The position numbers and the translations under genes were made by a program. The notes below the pieces were generated by a model, which was not told where the DNA came from, searched no databases, and worked only from the letters and a program-made list of their open reading frames with translations. 36,827 nucleotides of DNA from Planctomycetia bacterium (lineage in GTDB: Bacteria; Planctomycetota; Planctomycetia; Gemmatales; Gemmataceae): NCBI GenBank assembly GCA_016795185.1, contig JAEUIF010000726.1:1-36827 (forward strand). The letters are read 5' to 3'. Below are positions 26,670 to 34,799 of this stretch, piece by piece. Position 1 is the stretch's first letter; each line of letters starts with the position of its first letter.

Positions 26670-29246
26670 ATGCCGCTAACCTATGATCGCTCGTCGTCAG
26701 TGTGGCTGATCTTGGTCGCGGTGGCATGGCTGGCCATGACCCCGCCAGCCGTCAGCCTGGAGCCATTGCCTGGCATTGGGACGGGCGAGTTGAAGTCGTT
26801 ATCGACTTCGCCCGAAAAAGCCGTCTTGCGGGGAGCCGATCAGGTCCAGCAGGTGTTGGTCACTGGTCATTATGCCAACGGTGGCGTCCGCGATCTGACG
26901 GCACAAGCCCAATTTGCCTCAGCCGATCCCAGAGTTGTCCGGGTGGAACAGCGCGGCCTGCTGGCTGCGGTCGGCAACGGCACGACGGAGGTCACTGCCG
27001 AGGTCCAGGGCCAGAGAACCCGGCTGCGTGTCACGGTGGCAGGGACCGACCGGGAGCAGCCGATCAACTTCGCCAACGAGATCGTACCGATCTTCAGCAA
27101 GCTGGGCTGCAATGCGGGGGCCTGTCACGGCAAGGCCAGCGGCCAGAATGGCTTCAAGCTGTCGCTCCTGGGCTTTGAACCGGACAGTGACTATGTAGCC
27201 CTGATCCGGGAAGCTCGTGGCCGGCGTATGTTTCCCGCTGCCCCGGCGTCCAGCCTGCTGCTGCTCAAGGCAACGGGCGGGATCGCGCACGGCGGTGGCA
27301 AGCGACTTGACCCGAACGGGCGGGATTACCAACTAATCTTGCGCTGGATTGGTTCGGGTGCGCCATTCGGTCATGCGAGCGATTCGCAGGTGGTCCGGAT
27401 CAGCGTCACCCCCGTCCACCGCTTGCTGGCTCCGCGGTCGACGCAGCAGCTGGCCGTGACGGCCCATTACAGCGATGGCTCGATGCGGGACGTGACTCGC
27501 CAGTCCGAGTATTCCAGCAACGAGCCGGAGCTTGTGGCGGTCAGCGAGGCTGGCCTGGTCGAGACGCACGACCGGCCGGGTGGAGGCGCCATCATGGTCC
27601 GCCACCTCGGGCAAGTCACCGTCTTCCGGGCCACCGTTCCCCAGAACGTGCCAGCAGACAAGTTCCGCGCCCCGGCACCTGCCAACTTCATCGACGAGCT
27701 GGTTTTCGCCCGGCTCAAGCAGCTCAATGTGCCGCCTTCGGTCCTGTGCAGCGACAGCGAGTTCCTCCGCCGGGCGTCGATCGACATCACCGGCACCTTG
27801 CCGACCGTGGCCGAGGCGGAAAAGTTTCTCGCCGATACCGATCCGCAAAAGCGCGCCAAGCTGGTTGATGAATTGCTGGCCCGGCCGGCCTATGCCAGCA
27901 CCTTCGCCCTGAAATGGGGCGATATCCTGCGGAACCGACGCAATGGACTGGTCGGCGTCGGCGGCGCCCAGGTGCGGACCACGGCACTGCACGGCTGGAT
28001 TCACGACAGCCTGGAGAAGAACAAGCCCTACGACCAGTTTGTCCGCGAGATCCTCACGGCCAAGGGCGACTTCTCAGGGGCCGACGCGCAGCCGCCGGTC
28101 GGCTGGTACAACGTGCTACGAACGCCGCAGGCCCTGGTGGACGACACGGCCCAGGCTTTCCTCGGCACGCGCATCCAGTGCGCCCAGTGTCATCATCATC
28201 CCTATGAGAAATGGAGCCAGGACGACTACTGGGGCCTGGCGGCCTTCTTCGCACGCGTGCAGCTGGTCAATCCCAATGCCAAGGCCCCGCTCAAGGGCCC
28301 CGCCAAGGCCGACAAGAGCGCCACCCGCGTGGTGCTGGCGGGCGAAGGCGAGGTGACCAGTCCCCACGGCAAGAACTATGTGAAGCCCCGGCTGCTCGAC
28401 GGCGCCGAGCTGACCGTACCGGTCGAAGAAGACCCCCGGCAGAAACTGGTGGACTGGATGGTCCAGCCGGACAATCCATTCTTCGCCCGCGCCCTGGCGA
28501 ACCGGTACTGGGCGCACTTCTTCGGCCGAGGCATCGTCGAGATGCCCGATGATATGCGCGTCACCAACCCGCCGAGCAATCCCGAGCTGCTCGACGCCCT
28601 GGCGAAGGGTTTTGTCGCACAGAAGTTCGACCTCAAGCAGTTGATCCGCACAATCTGCACGAGCAAGACTTATCAGCTTGCAAGCATTCCCAACGAGTAC
28701 AACGCCAAGGACCAGCAGAACTTTGCTCGCTATTATCCCAAGCGGTTGCCCGCCGAGGTGCTCTCGGACGCCATCGACCAGGTGACGGCCGTGCCCAGCA
28801 GCTTCGGCCAGGCCAAGTCCGGCCCGGCCAGGGCCATCGACCTGCCCGACGAAGCAGTGAAGACGCCGCTCTTGGCCGCATTCGGCAAGCCGGAGCGCGG
28901 CTCGGCCTGCGAGTGCGAGCGGAGCGGCGCCGCCACCTTAACACAGAGCCTATACTTGATCGGCTCGGCCGACGTACACAACAAGCTGAAAAACCCGAAG
29001 TCGCGGGCCGGTTTGCTGGCGGCGGACTCCCGCCCGGTGGCGGAGAAGATCAAGGAACTCTACCTGTGGGTGTATGCGCGCCCGCCGTCGGCCGAGGAGC
29101 TGAAGATCGCCGAGGCGTTTCTCGCCAAGCCGGTAGTGCCTGCCGCGGACGTGCCTCGGCAGCAGGCGGCGCTGGCCAAGCAGTGGCCCTATGAAGACCT
29201 CCTCTGGGCCTTGCTGAACACCAAGGAGTTCCTGTTCAACCATTGA
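26670..29246 (+). CDS. Planctomycete DUF1549/DUF1553 protein with Big2-like domains and cytochrome motif
   Basis: An 858-residue exported protein. The start at 26670 has GGGAGA 8 bases upstream and gives a signal peptide (SVWLILVAVAWLAMTPPAVS); an in-frame extension to 26373 looks non-coding. Two bacterial Ig-like (Big2) domains are at about 42-125 and 245-330. Between them is a cytochrome-like segment with CNAGACHG (C147, C152, H153). DUF1549 follows (about 340-545), containing RRASIDITGTLPTVAEAEKF and CAQCHHHPYEKWSQDDYWGL. DUF1553 follows at about 600-850 (FFARALANRYWAHFFGRGIV; RLPAEVLSDAIDQVTAVPSS). The family is very abundant in Planctomycetota, probably periplasmic, of unknown substrate. 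It heads a four-gene run (DUF1549, DUF1592-type, DUF1552, DUF1501). The typical DUF1549 partner is DUF1501, here three genes downstream. Confidence 0.92.
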   Translation: MPLTYDRSSSVWLILVAVAWLAMTPPAVSLEPLPGIGTGELKSLSTSPEKAVLRGADQVQQVLVTGHYANGGVRDLTAQAQFASADPRVVRVEQRGLLAAVGNGTTEVTAEVQGQRTRLRVTVAGTDREQPINFANEIVPIFSKLGCNAGACHGKASGQNGFKLSLLGFEPDSDYVALIREARGRRMFPAAPASSLLLLKATGGIAHGGGKRLDPNGRDYQLILRWIGSGAPFGHASDSQVVRISVTPVHRLLAPRSTQQLAVTAHYSDGSMRDVTRQSEYSSNEPELVAVSEAGLVETHDRPGGGAIMVRHLGQVTVFRATVPQNVPADKFRAPAPANFIDELVFARLKQLNVPPSVLCSDSEFLRRASIDITGTLPTVAEAEKFLADTDPQKRAKLVDELLARPAYASTFALKWGDILRNRRNGLVGVGGAQVRTTALHGWIHDSLEKNKPYDQFVREILTAKGDFSGADAQPPVGWYNVLRTPQALVDDTAQAFLGTRIQCAQCHHHPYEKWSQDDYWGLAAFFARVQLVNPNAKAPLKGPAKADKSATRVVLAGEGEVTSPHGKNYVKPRLLDGAELTVPVEEDPRQKLVDWMVQPDNPFFARALANRYWAHFFGRGIVEMPDDMRVTNPPSNPELLDALAKGFVAQKFDLKQLIRTICTSKTYQLASIPNEYNAKDQQNFARYYPKRLPAEVLSDAIDQVTAVPSSFGQAKSGPARAIDLPDEAVKTPLLAAFGKPERGSACECERSGAATLTQSLYLIGSADVHNKLKNPKSRAGLLAADSRPVAEKIKELYLWVYARPPSAEELKIAEAFLAKPVVPAADVPRQQAALAKQWPYEDLLWALLNTKEFLFNH

Positions 29247-29284
29247 TCCGCAAGCCCAGCGGTGCTTGCCAGGAGATCGAGGTC

Positions 29285-31342
29285 ATGATCCGGGGTCGAT
29301 GCTTCACCGTCCTGCTCGTGCCCGCATGGGCGCTGGTGGCGGGCCACGCTGCCGATGACGCCGTGCGCGGCACGGCCGACCGGCCGGGCAATGAGCCCCG
29401 GGACATTCGGCCGCTGCTGGTGAAGTATTGCGTCTCCTGCCACGGGGAGACGAAGCCCAAGGCGGGGCTGAATCTCGAAGCACTGCGGGAAGAAGGAAAC
29501 CCCAAGGTCTGGAAGCTGGTCTGGGACCGGATCAAATCGCGGCAGATGCCGCCCTCCGCCAGGCCCCAGCCAACCGCCGAGGAGCGCGAGCGCGTCACCA
29601 CCTGGATCGAGGCGGCTTTTGCCAAGCACACCCTCGACGGCCATCCTGACCCCGGTCCGCTGCGGCCGCGCCGGCTGAACGTCCGCGAACACAAGAACAC
29701 CTTCCGCGATCTGGCAGTTGCCAGGGGCAATGCACAGATCAGAAGGGTCGCCTACCACTCCAAGCCGGACGGGACCGTCAACCTCTACGGCGCGATCATT
29801 CCGCCGCCGGAGCATCCCTGTGCGTTTGTCACGCGCACCTTGCCGCAGGACACCAACGACGGCGGCTTCGACACCATCGGCGAGAACTTGTCGATCCCGC
29901 CGTTCTTGCTGGAGAAGTACCTCCGCTGTAGCAAGGTCTTGCTCGATGAGATGTTCACCCTCAATCCCGCACGCGGTTCATCGTATCAGTGGCCTCTGTA
30001 CCAGGACCTGGTGAAGCTCCGGAACGGGCCACATCCAAAAGGGCTGACCCAGCGGCAAGCGCTGACAGCATTCCTGACCGAATTTGCCAGCCGGGCCTTT
30101 CGCCGCCCCGTGGCTGCCGACGAGGTGGAGAAGTACGCCCAGCTCTTTGACAAGGCCCAAGCAGATGGCGGGGATTTCGAGAGTTCGATCCGTCTGCCGT
30201 TGCAGGCCATCCTGGTGTCGCCGCGCTTCGTGGTGCTGTGGGGTGATAGCAAGGCCGACAAGGACTCCGCGCCAGTACGTGTTCTCGATGACTATGAGCT
30301 GGCCACGCGTCTCTCTTATTTCCTCTGGAGCAGCCTGCCAGATCGGGAGCTGTATCTGGCCGCACAGCAGGGACGCTTGCGGGACCCACAAGTGCTCGAA
30401 CAGCAAGTCCGCCGGATGCTGCGCGACCAGCGGGTCACGGATGGCTTCCTGGAAGGGTTCCTCTGTCAATGGCTGCAACTGGACCGGCTCGACCGGACCA
30501 CGCCAGACGCGGAAAAGTACGCCGCCTATTTCCAGAACAACCTGGCCGAGTTGATGAAACAAGAGTTGCTGCTGTTCACGGATGCGATCGTGGTCGAGGA
30601 CCGGAGTATCCTGGAATTCATCGATGCCGACTGGGGCTTCGTCTGCTATCCGCTGGCGCAGCACTACGGCATTGACAACTTCCCTGGCAAGAAACCGCCG
30701 AGCAACGCGCAGCCGCCCTGGTATCGCATCCGGTATCCGGACAAGCGCCGTGGTGGGGTGCTGACGATGGGAAAAGTGCTGACGGGTACATCGCAGCCGG
30801 TGCGGACCAGCCCGGTCCATCGCGGCAAATGGATCCTGGAAACGATCCTGGGTACGCCGCCGCCACCACCGCCGCCCGAGGTGGACAACGTCCTCAAGGA
30901 AGAGAAAGAAGCGGGGAAAACAAATCTGACCGTGCCGCAGCTGCTGGCCAAGCATCGCGCCAATGCCGCTTGCTACTCGTGTCACCAGTTGATCGATCCG
31001 CTCGGCATGGCTTTTGAAACATACGACCCGGTGGGGAAATGGCGCGACAAGGACCAGGACCAGCCGATCGATGCCCGCGGGACGCTGGTGGACGGCAAGG
31101 AATTCAACGGCGTCGTGGAACTCAAAGCGTTGCTGATGTCGCGTAAGGAAGATTTCTCCCGCTGCTTCGTGGAGCAGATGCTGGCGTATGCCCTGGGCAG
31201 GAAACTGGAGTTCTACGACGCAGCGACGGTCAAGCAGATCACCCAGGCGGTCGCCCAGGACGAATACAAGTTGTCCCGGGTGGTGGTGGAGGTGGCCAGG
31301 AGTTACCCATTCCGACATCGGCGGACGAAGGAAACCCAATAG
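29285..31342 (+). CDS. DUF1587/DUF1592/DUF1588/DUF1585 cytochrome-like exported protein
   Basis: A 685-residue protein from the ATG at 29285 (AGGAG upstream, 38 bp after the previous stop); an earlier TTG overlaps that stop. A signal peptide is present (FTVLLVPAWALVAGHA). A haem-type motif CVSCHG is at 49-54. Then come DUF1587 (RLNVREHKNTFRDLA), DUF1595, DUF1592 (LATRLSYFLWSSLPDRELYL), DUF1588 (RGGVLTMGKVLTGTSQPVRT) and DUF1585 (FSRCFVEQMLAYALGRKLEF). A second motif, CYSCHQLIDPLGMAFETYDP, lies between the last two. Full domain set, normal length. These proteins are almost always followed by a DUF1552 gene, as here. Function is unknown; a redox or polymer-degrading role in the periplasm is often supposed. 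Confidence 0.93.
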   Translation: MIRGRCFTVLLVPAWALVAGHAADDAVRGTADRPGNEPRDIRPLLVKYCVSCHGETKPKAGLNLEALREEGNPKVWKLVWDRIKSRQMPPSARPQPTAEERERVTTWIEAAFAKHTLDGHPDPGPLRPRRLNVREHKNTFRDLAVARGNAQIRRVAYHSKPDGTVNLYGAIIPPPEHPCAFVTRTLPQDTNDGGFDTIGENLSIPPFLLEKYLRCSKVLLDEMFTLNPARGSSYQWPLYQDLVKLRNGPHPKGLTQRQALTAFLTEFASRAFRRPVAADEVEKYAQLFDKAQADGGDFESSIRLPLQAILVSPRFVVLWGDSKADKDSAPVRVLDDYELATRLSYFLWSSLPDRELYLAAQQGRLRDPQVLEQQVRRMLRDQRVTDGFLEGFLCQWLQLDRLDRTTPDAEKYAAYFQNNLAELMKQELLLFTDAIVVEDRSILEFIDADWGFVCYPLAQHYGIDNFPGKKPPSNAQPPWYRIRYPDKRRGGVLTMGKVLTGTSQPVRTSPVHRGKWILETILGTPPPPPPPEVDNVLKEEKEAGKTNLTVPQLLAKHRANAACYSCHQLIDPLGMAFETYDPVGKWRDKDQDQPIDARGTLVDGKEFNGVVELKALLMSRKEDFSRCFVEQMLAYALGRKLEFYDAATVKQITQAVAQDEYKLSRVVVEVARSYPFRHRRTKETQ

Positions 31343-31378
31343 CTGCGCAGAGCGCTTTTGATCGAAATGAGGATGACC

Positions 31379-32755
31379 ATGAGCAAGAGCTGGCACATTT
31401 CGCGGCGAACGCTGCTCCGGGGGCTGGGGGCGGCAGTCGCGTTGCCCTGGCTCGAAGCGATGAGCGTGGCTCCGGCCCGCGCCGCCGCGGCCGGCAAGCC
31501 GCCGTTGCGGGCGGTCTTCATGTACCATCCTCTCGGTGCCGAGACGACCGCCTGGAAGGGCGTGACCGGGCAGGGCAAGGACATGCTGTTGACGCCCACC
31601 TTGAAGGCGCTGGAGCCGGTCAAGGAACAGTTGCTGATCCTGGACGGTTTGAACGGCCGGCCGCATCCGTCATCCGGCCACAATCGTTCCGCCTGCCTCT
31701 GGCTCAGCAGCGCCCCTCCCGGCAAGGCGGATACGTGGGGCGCCGAAACCGATGTGACGCTCGACCAGGTGCTGGCACCGAAGCTGAGCGCGGGAGCACG
31801 CCAGAACTCGCTGGAGCTGAGCTGCACCAGCGTCGGCAATTTGATGCACGCCATGAATATCTGCTGGCGCGGCCCGGGCGTCCCCATGGGCGCTGAGACC
31901 AGCCCCCGCGATGTTTTTGCCCGGATGTTTGGCGATGCCCAGGAAGACCTGAAGCGCAAAAGCATCCTCGACGTGGTGGCCGACGATGCCCGCCAGTTGA
32001 AGGGGAAGCTCGGTCAGGGCGACCAGCGCCGCCTCGACGAGTACCTCGAATCGGTCCGGTCGCTGGAACGACAGATGGCGACCGCCGAGCAAGGCGCGCG
32101 CGGGCGACCGGCGCCGCCGATTGCCCGGCCGGAGCCGCCCCAAAGTCTGCGCGAGCACGTCAGGCTGATGATAGACCTGCTGGTCATTGCGCTGCAAACG
32201 GACTTCACGCGCGTCCTCACCTGTGCCCTGGGCGATGAAAGCGAAGCGAGCAAAGGCACAACCTACGAACGCACGCTGACCGATTTCGGCATCGACAAGG
32301 CGCTGTTGGCCGGTCAGGTGGGTCCGCAGTACCTGGACTGGGGACACCACAAGTGTACCCATGACCCCAAGCCAACCCTGCCCATCATCCAGGCGATGGA
32401 TCGCTGGTACGTGGACCAGTTCTCGTACTTGCTGCAAAAGCTCCAGACGGTTCGCGAGGGCGACGGCAATTTGCTGGATCACAGCATCGTGGTCTACGGT
32501 TCCACCAACGCAGGCGGTACCGTGGTCGGCGGCTGGCCCGGCCACGGCCTCAAGGACGTCGGCTGTGTCCTCGCCGGCAAGGGCGGCGGACTGCTGCCCA
32601 GGCCGGGACGGGTGATCCAGTATTACGGGAAAGACAAGAAAGATGGCAACAGCGGCCTTCCACTCTCCAATCTGTGGCTGACGCTGGCGCAGCTGGTGGG
32701 CATCGAGCGGAAGGAATTCGGCCGCAGCACCGGGACCTTGTCGGGGCTGAGCTAA
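31379..32755 (+). CDS. DUF1552 Tat-exported protein
   Basis: A 458-residue protein. The start at 31379 is preceded by GAGGATGACC; three alternative starts lie just upstream. A Tat signal peptide (SRRTLLRGLGAAVALPWLEA) directs folded export. The body matches DUF1552: FMYHPLGAETTAWKG, LDGLNGRPHPSSGHNR, LMIDLLVIALQTDFTRVLTC and VVYGSTNAGG, with GWPGHGLKDVGCVLAG near the end, a sulfatase/alkaline-phosphatase-like metal-site style shared with DUF1501. It is paired with the preceding DUF1592-type gene (36 bp apart). Confidence 0.93.
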   Translation: MSKSWHISRRTLLRGLGAAVALPWLEAMSVAPARAAAAGKPPLRAVFMYHPLGAETTAWKGVTGQGKDMLLTPTLKALEPVKEQLLILDGLNGRPHPSSGHNRSACLWLSSAPPGKADTWGAETDVTLDQVLAPKLSAGARQNSLELSCTSVGNLMHAMNICWRGPGVPMGAETSPRDVFARMFGDAQEDLKRKSILDVVADDARQLKGKLGQGDQRRLDEYLESVRSLERQMATAEQGARGRPAPPIARPEPPQSLREHVRLMIDLLVIALQTDFTRVLTCALGDESEASKGTTYERTLTDFGIDKALLAGQVGPQYLDWGHHKCTHDPKPTLPIIQAMDRWYVDQFSYLLQKLQTVREGDGNLLDHSIVVYGSTNAGGTVVGGWPGHGLKDVGCVLAGKGGGLLPRPGRVIQYYGKDKKDGNSGLPLSNLWLTLAQLVGIERKEFGRSTGTLSGLS

Positions 32756-32774
32756 CGAGCATTGAATGTACTTG

Positions 32775-32802
32775 GCGAGCCGGGGGTGCCAGTCCCCGGA
32801 GG
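32775..32802. repeat. Extragenic hairpin before the DUF1501 gene
   Basis: CCGGGG (32780-32785) and CCCCGG (32794-32799) form a hairpin with an 8-base loop, within GCGAGCCGGGGGTGCC. It ends about 20 bases upstream of the DUF1501 start codon, just before GAGGAG. It looks like a repetitive extragenic palindrome and may modulate translation of the downstream gene. Confidence 0.45.
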
Positions 32803-32821
32803 AAACACGAGGAGCATTCCC

Positions 32822-34174
32822 ATGCTGGATCTGACCGGTAATTCACACAGCAACTGCGAAGGCGTGACCCGGCGCAGCTTTTTGAAAATCGGCAGCCTGG
32901 GCCTGGCCGGGCTGACGCTCCCGGACCTGCTGCGTCTGCGTGCCGCCGAGGCCGCCGCCGGCAAGAACGTGGCCGATACCGCCGTCATCCAGCTCTGGTG
33001 CGGCGGCGGGCCGACGCAGATCGAGACCTACGATCCCAAGCCGGACGCCCCGGTTGAGTATCGCGGGCCGCTCAAGCCCATCCGCACGAAGGTGTCCGGC
33101 ATCGACATCTGCGAGGTGTTTCCCCGCCAAGCTCAGCTCGCCGACAAGTTCGCCATCATCCGCTCGTGTGCTCATAAGGAGAGCGGCCACGGCAGCGCGA
33201 CCAAGAACCTCCTGTCCGGGTACCCCCATCCGCCGAACACGAATGAAGGTTCGCTGCTCTATCCCTCGGTGGGCTCCGTCGTCGCCAAGGTCCGCGAGTC
33301 CGAGCGCCGCAACTTGCCGCACTACGTCTGCGTTCCGAATGACTCCGTCGGCCGCGGGAATGGTGAAACCGGTTCGGCCTATCTGGGGGCCGCTTATAAC
33401 CCGTTCGGGGCGAGTCCCAACGATGGACCCAAGTCCTTGATGGTGCCGCCCGAGCTGACTGCCCAGCGGCTGGAGAACCGCCGGGGGCTCCTGACCGCGC
33501 TGGATCGCCTGCGCCGCGACAGCGATGCCAGCGGCATGCTCGACGGGATGGACGCGTTTACCCGGCAGGCCTTCGAGATGGTCAGCGGCAAAGCCGCCCG
33601 CGCTGCCCTGGACCTGAGCCTGGAATCGGTCAAGGTGAAAGAAAAATACGGCCACGGTACTGCGGTGGATAGGGGCTATCCCTGGGGTCAGGGATGTCTG
33701 CTGGCGCGCCGTCTGGTCGAGGCGGGCGTCAGCTTCGTCACGGTCGTCATGGGCAGCTGGGACGACCACAGCAAGGAAAAAGAGGCCATGGAGAAGCGCG
33801 GCCCGGTGTTCGATGCCGCGGTGGCGGCGCTGCTCGAAGACTTGAGCGAGCGTGGCCTGGACAAGCAGGTGGCCGTGGTGGCCTGGGGCGAGTTTGGCCG
33901 AACGCCGCTGGTCAACAAGGGCGGTGGCCGCGATCACTGGCCCGGTAGCATGTCGGTGCTCCTGGCGGGCGGCGGCATGAAGATGGGTCAGGTGATCGGC
34001 TCGACCGATGACAAGGGCGCCCGCCCCAAGGAGCGGCCGCTGCACCCCAATGATGTGCTGGCGACTCTCTACAAGCACCTGGGTATCGACCACACCCGGG
34101 CCTTTGTCAACCCAGCGGGTCGGCCCATCCCGCTGCTGCCGCATGGCGAACCGATTGCCGAACTCATTGGTTGA
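32822..34174 (+). CDS. DUF1501 Tat-exported protein
   Basis: A 450-residue protein from the ATG at 32822 (GAGGAG 8 bases upstream); an in-frame ATG at 32762 lacks a ribosome site. The N-terminus has a Tat motif (TRRSFLKIGSLGLAGLTLPD). The DUF1501 body shows IQLWCGGGPTQIETYDPKPD, FAIIRSCAHKESGHGSATKN, YPHPPNTNEGSLLYPSVGSV, TVVMGSWDDHSKEKEAMEK, VVAWGEFGRTPLVNKGGGRD and HPNDVLATLYKHLGIDHTRA. The Asp/His-rich motifs resemble the alkaline-phosphatase superfamily metal site. It belongs to the DUF1549/DUF1553 gene at the head of the run. Substrate unknown. Confidence 0.94.
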   Translation: MLDLTGNSHSNCEGVTRRSFLKIGSLGLAGLTLPDLLRLRAAEAAAGKNVADTAVIQLWCGGGPTQIETYDPKPDAPVEYRGPLKPIRTKVSGIDICEVFPRQAQLADKFAIIRSCAHKESGHGSATKNLLSGYPHPPNTNEGSLLYPSVGSVVAKVRESERRNLPHYVCVPNDSVGRGNGETGSAYLGAAYNPFGASPNDGPKSLMVPPELTAQRLENRRGLLTALDRLRRDSDASGMLDGMDAFTRQAFEMVSGKAARAALDLSLESVKVKEKYGHGTAVDRGYPWGQGCLLARRLVEAGVSFVTVVMGSWDDHSKEKEAMEKRGPVFDAAVAALLEDLSERGLDKQVAVVAWGEFGRTPLVNKGGGRDHWPGSMSVLLAGGGMKMGQVIGSTDDKGARPKERPLHPNDVLATLYKHLGIDHTRAFVNPAGRPIPLLPHGEPIAELIG

Positions 34175-34274
34175 CGCTTTGTTTCCAGGGTGCCGCCTGC
34201 CATGAAATGAGCGGTGTGTCAGCGTAATCCGTTACTTTTGGCAGTTCCAGGGAACACCATTGCTGAAGGATGGG

Positions 34275-34799
34275 ATGCCCAACCAGATCAAAGCCCTGTC
34301 AGCGCGGTTCATGGCGGAGCGGCATGCGCTGATGGGCTTCATCTACAGCATGGTCCGTGACCTGTCCGGGACGGAAGACATCCTACAGGAAGTCTGGATC
34401 CGGCTGGCGGAAGCGGCCGAGCGCGGTGAAGTCATCGCGGAGCCGGGGAAATGGTGCCGCGGCGTGGCCAAGAACCTGATCCTGCACTACTGGCGTGACA
34501 GGCGCACCGCCAAGGTGTTCGCCGACAGCGAACTCCTTGACCTGGTGGAAGAGGCCCTCAACGAGCAACCAGAGGCGGCAGGCGACCGTCGGCAAGCCCT
34601 CATGGAATGCATCGATCGCTTGCCGGAGAAATCGAAGCAGTTGTTGCGGATGAAATACGAACAGGGGCTATCCTTTGCCGCGATGGCCGAGCGACTCCAG
34701 CGCTCACTGGACAGCTTGAAGATGGCCCTGTGCCGGGTACGCCAGGCACTGCTGGAATGCGCGGAAAAGAAACTCCGTTTTGCGGAGCCGAACCTATGA
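34275..34799 (+). CDS. ECF RNA polymerase sigma factor
   Basis: A 174-residue sigma-70 family protein with the start at 34275 (AAGGA upstream; a TTG 15 bases earlier is possible). Region 2 is about 8-75 (ALMGFIYSMVRDLSGTEDIL, then QEVWIRLAEA; RGVAKNLILHYWRDRR). Region 4 is about 105-165 (CIDRLPEKSKQLLRMKYEQG, then LSFAAMAERLQRSLDSLKMA). The style is that of planctomycete ECF families encoded with FecR-like anti-sigma proteins. Its TGA overlaps the start of the FecR-WD40 gene (ATGA). It lies about 100 bp after the DUF1501 gene and may control the DUF gene run (inference). Confidence 0.92.
   Translation: MPNQIKALSARFMAERHALMGFIYSMVRDLSGTEDILQEVWIRLAEAAERGEVIAEPGKWCRGVAKNLILHYWRDRRTAKVFADSELLDLVEEALNEQPEAAGDRRQALMECIDRLPEKSKQLLRMKYEQGLSFAAMAERLQRSLDSLKMALCRVRQALLECAEKKLRFAEPNL

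Noticed and set aside
29978-31666. 562-codon minus-strand ORF opposite the DUF1592-type gene
   Set aside because: Antisense shadow; the plus strand shows complete domain order and haem motifs.
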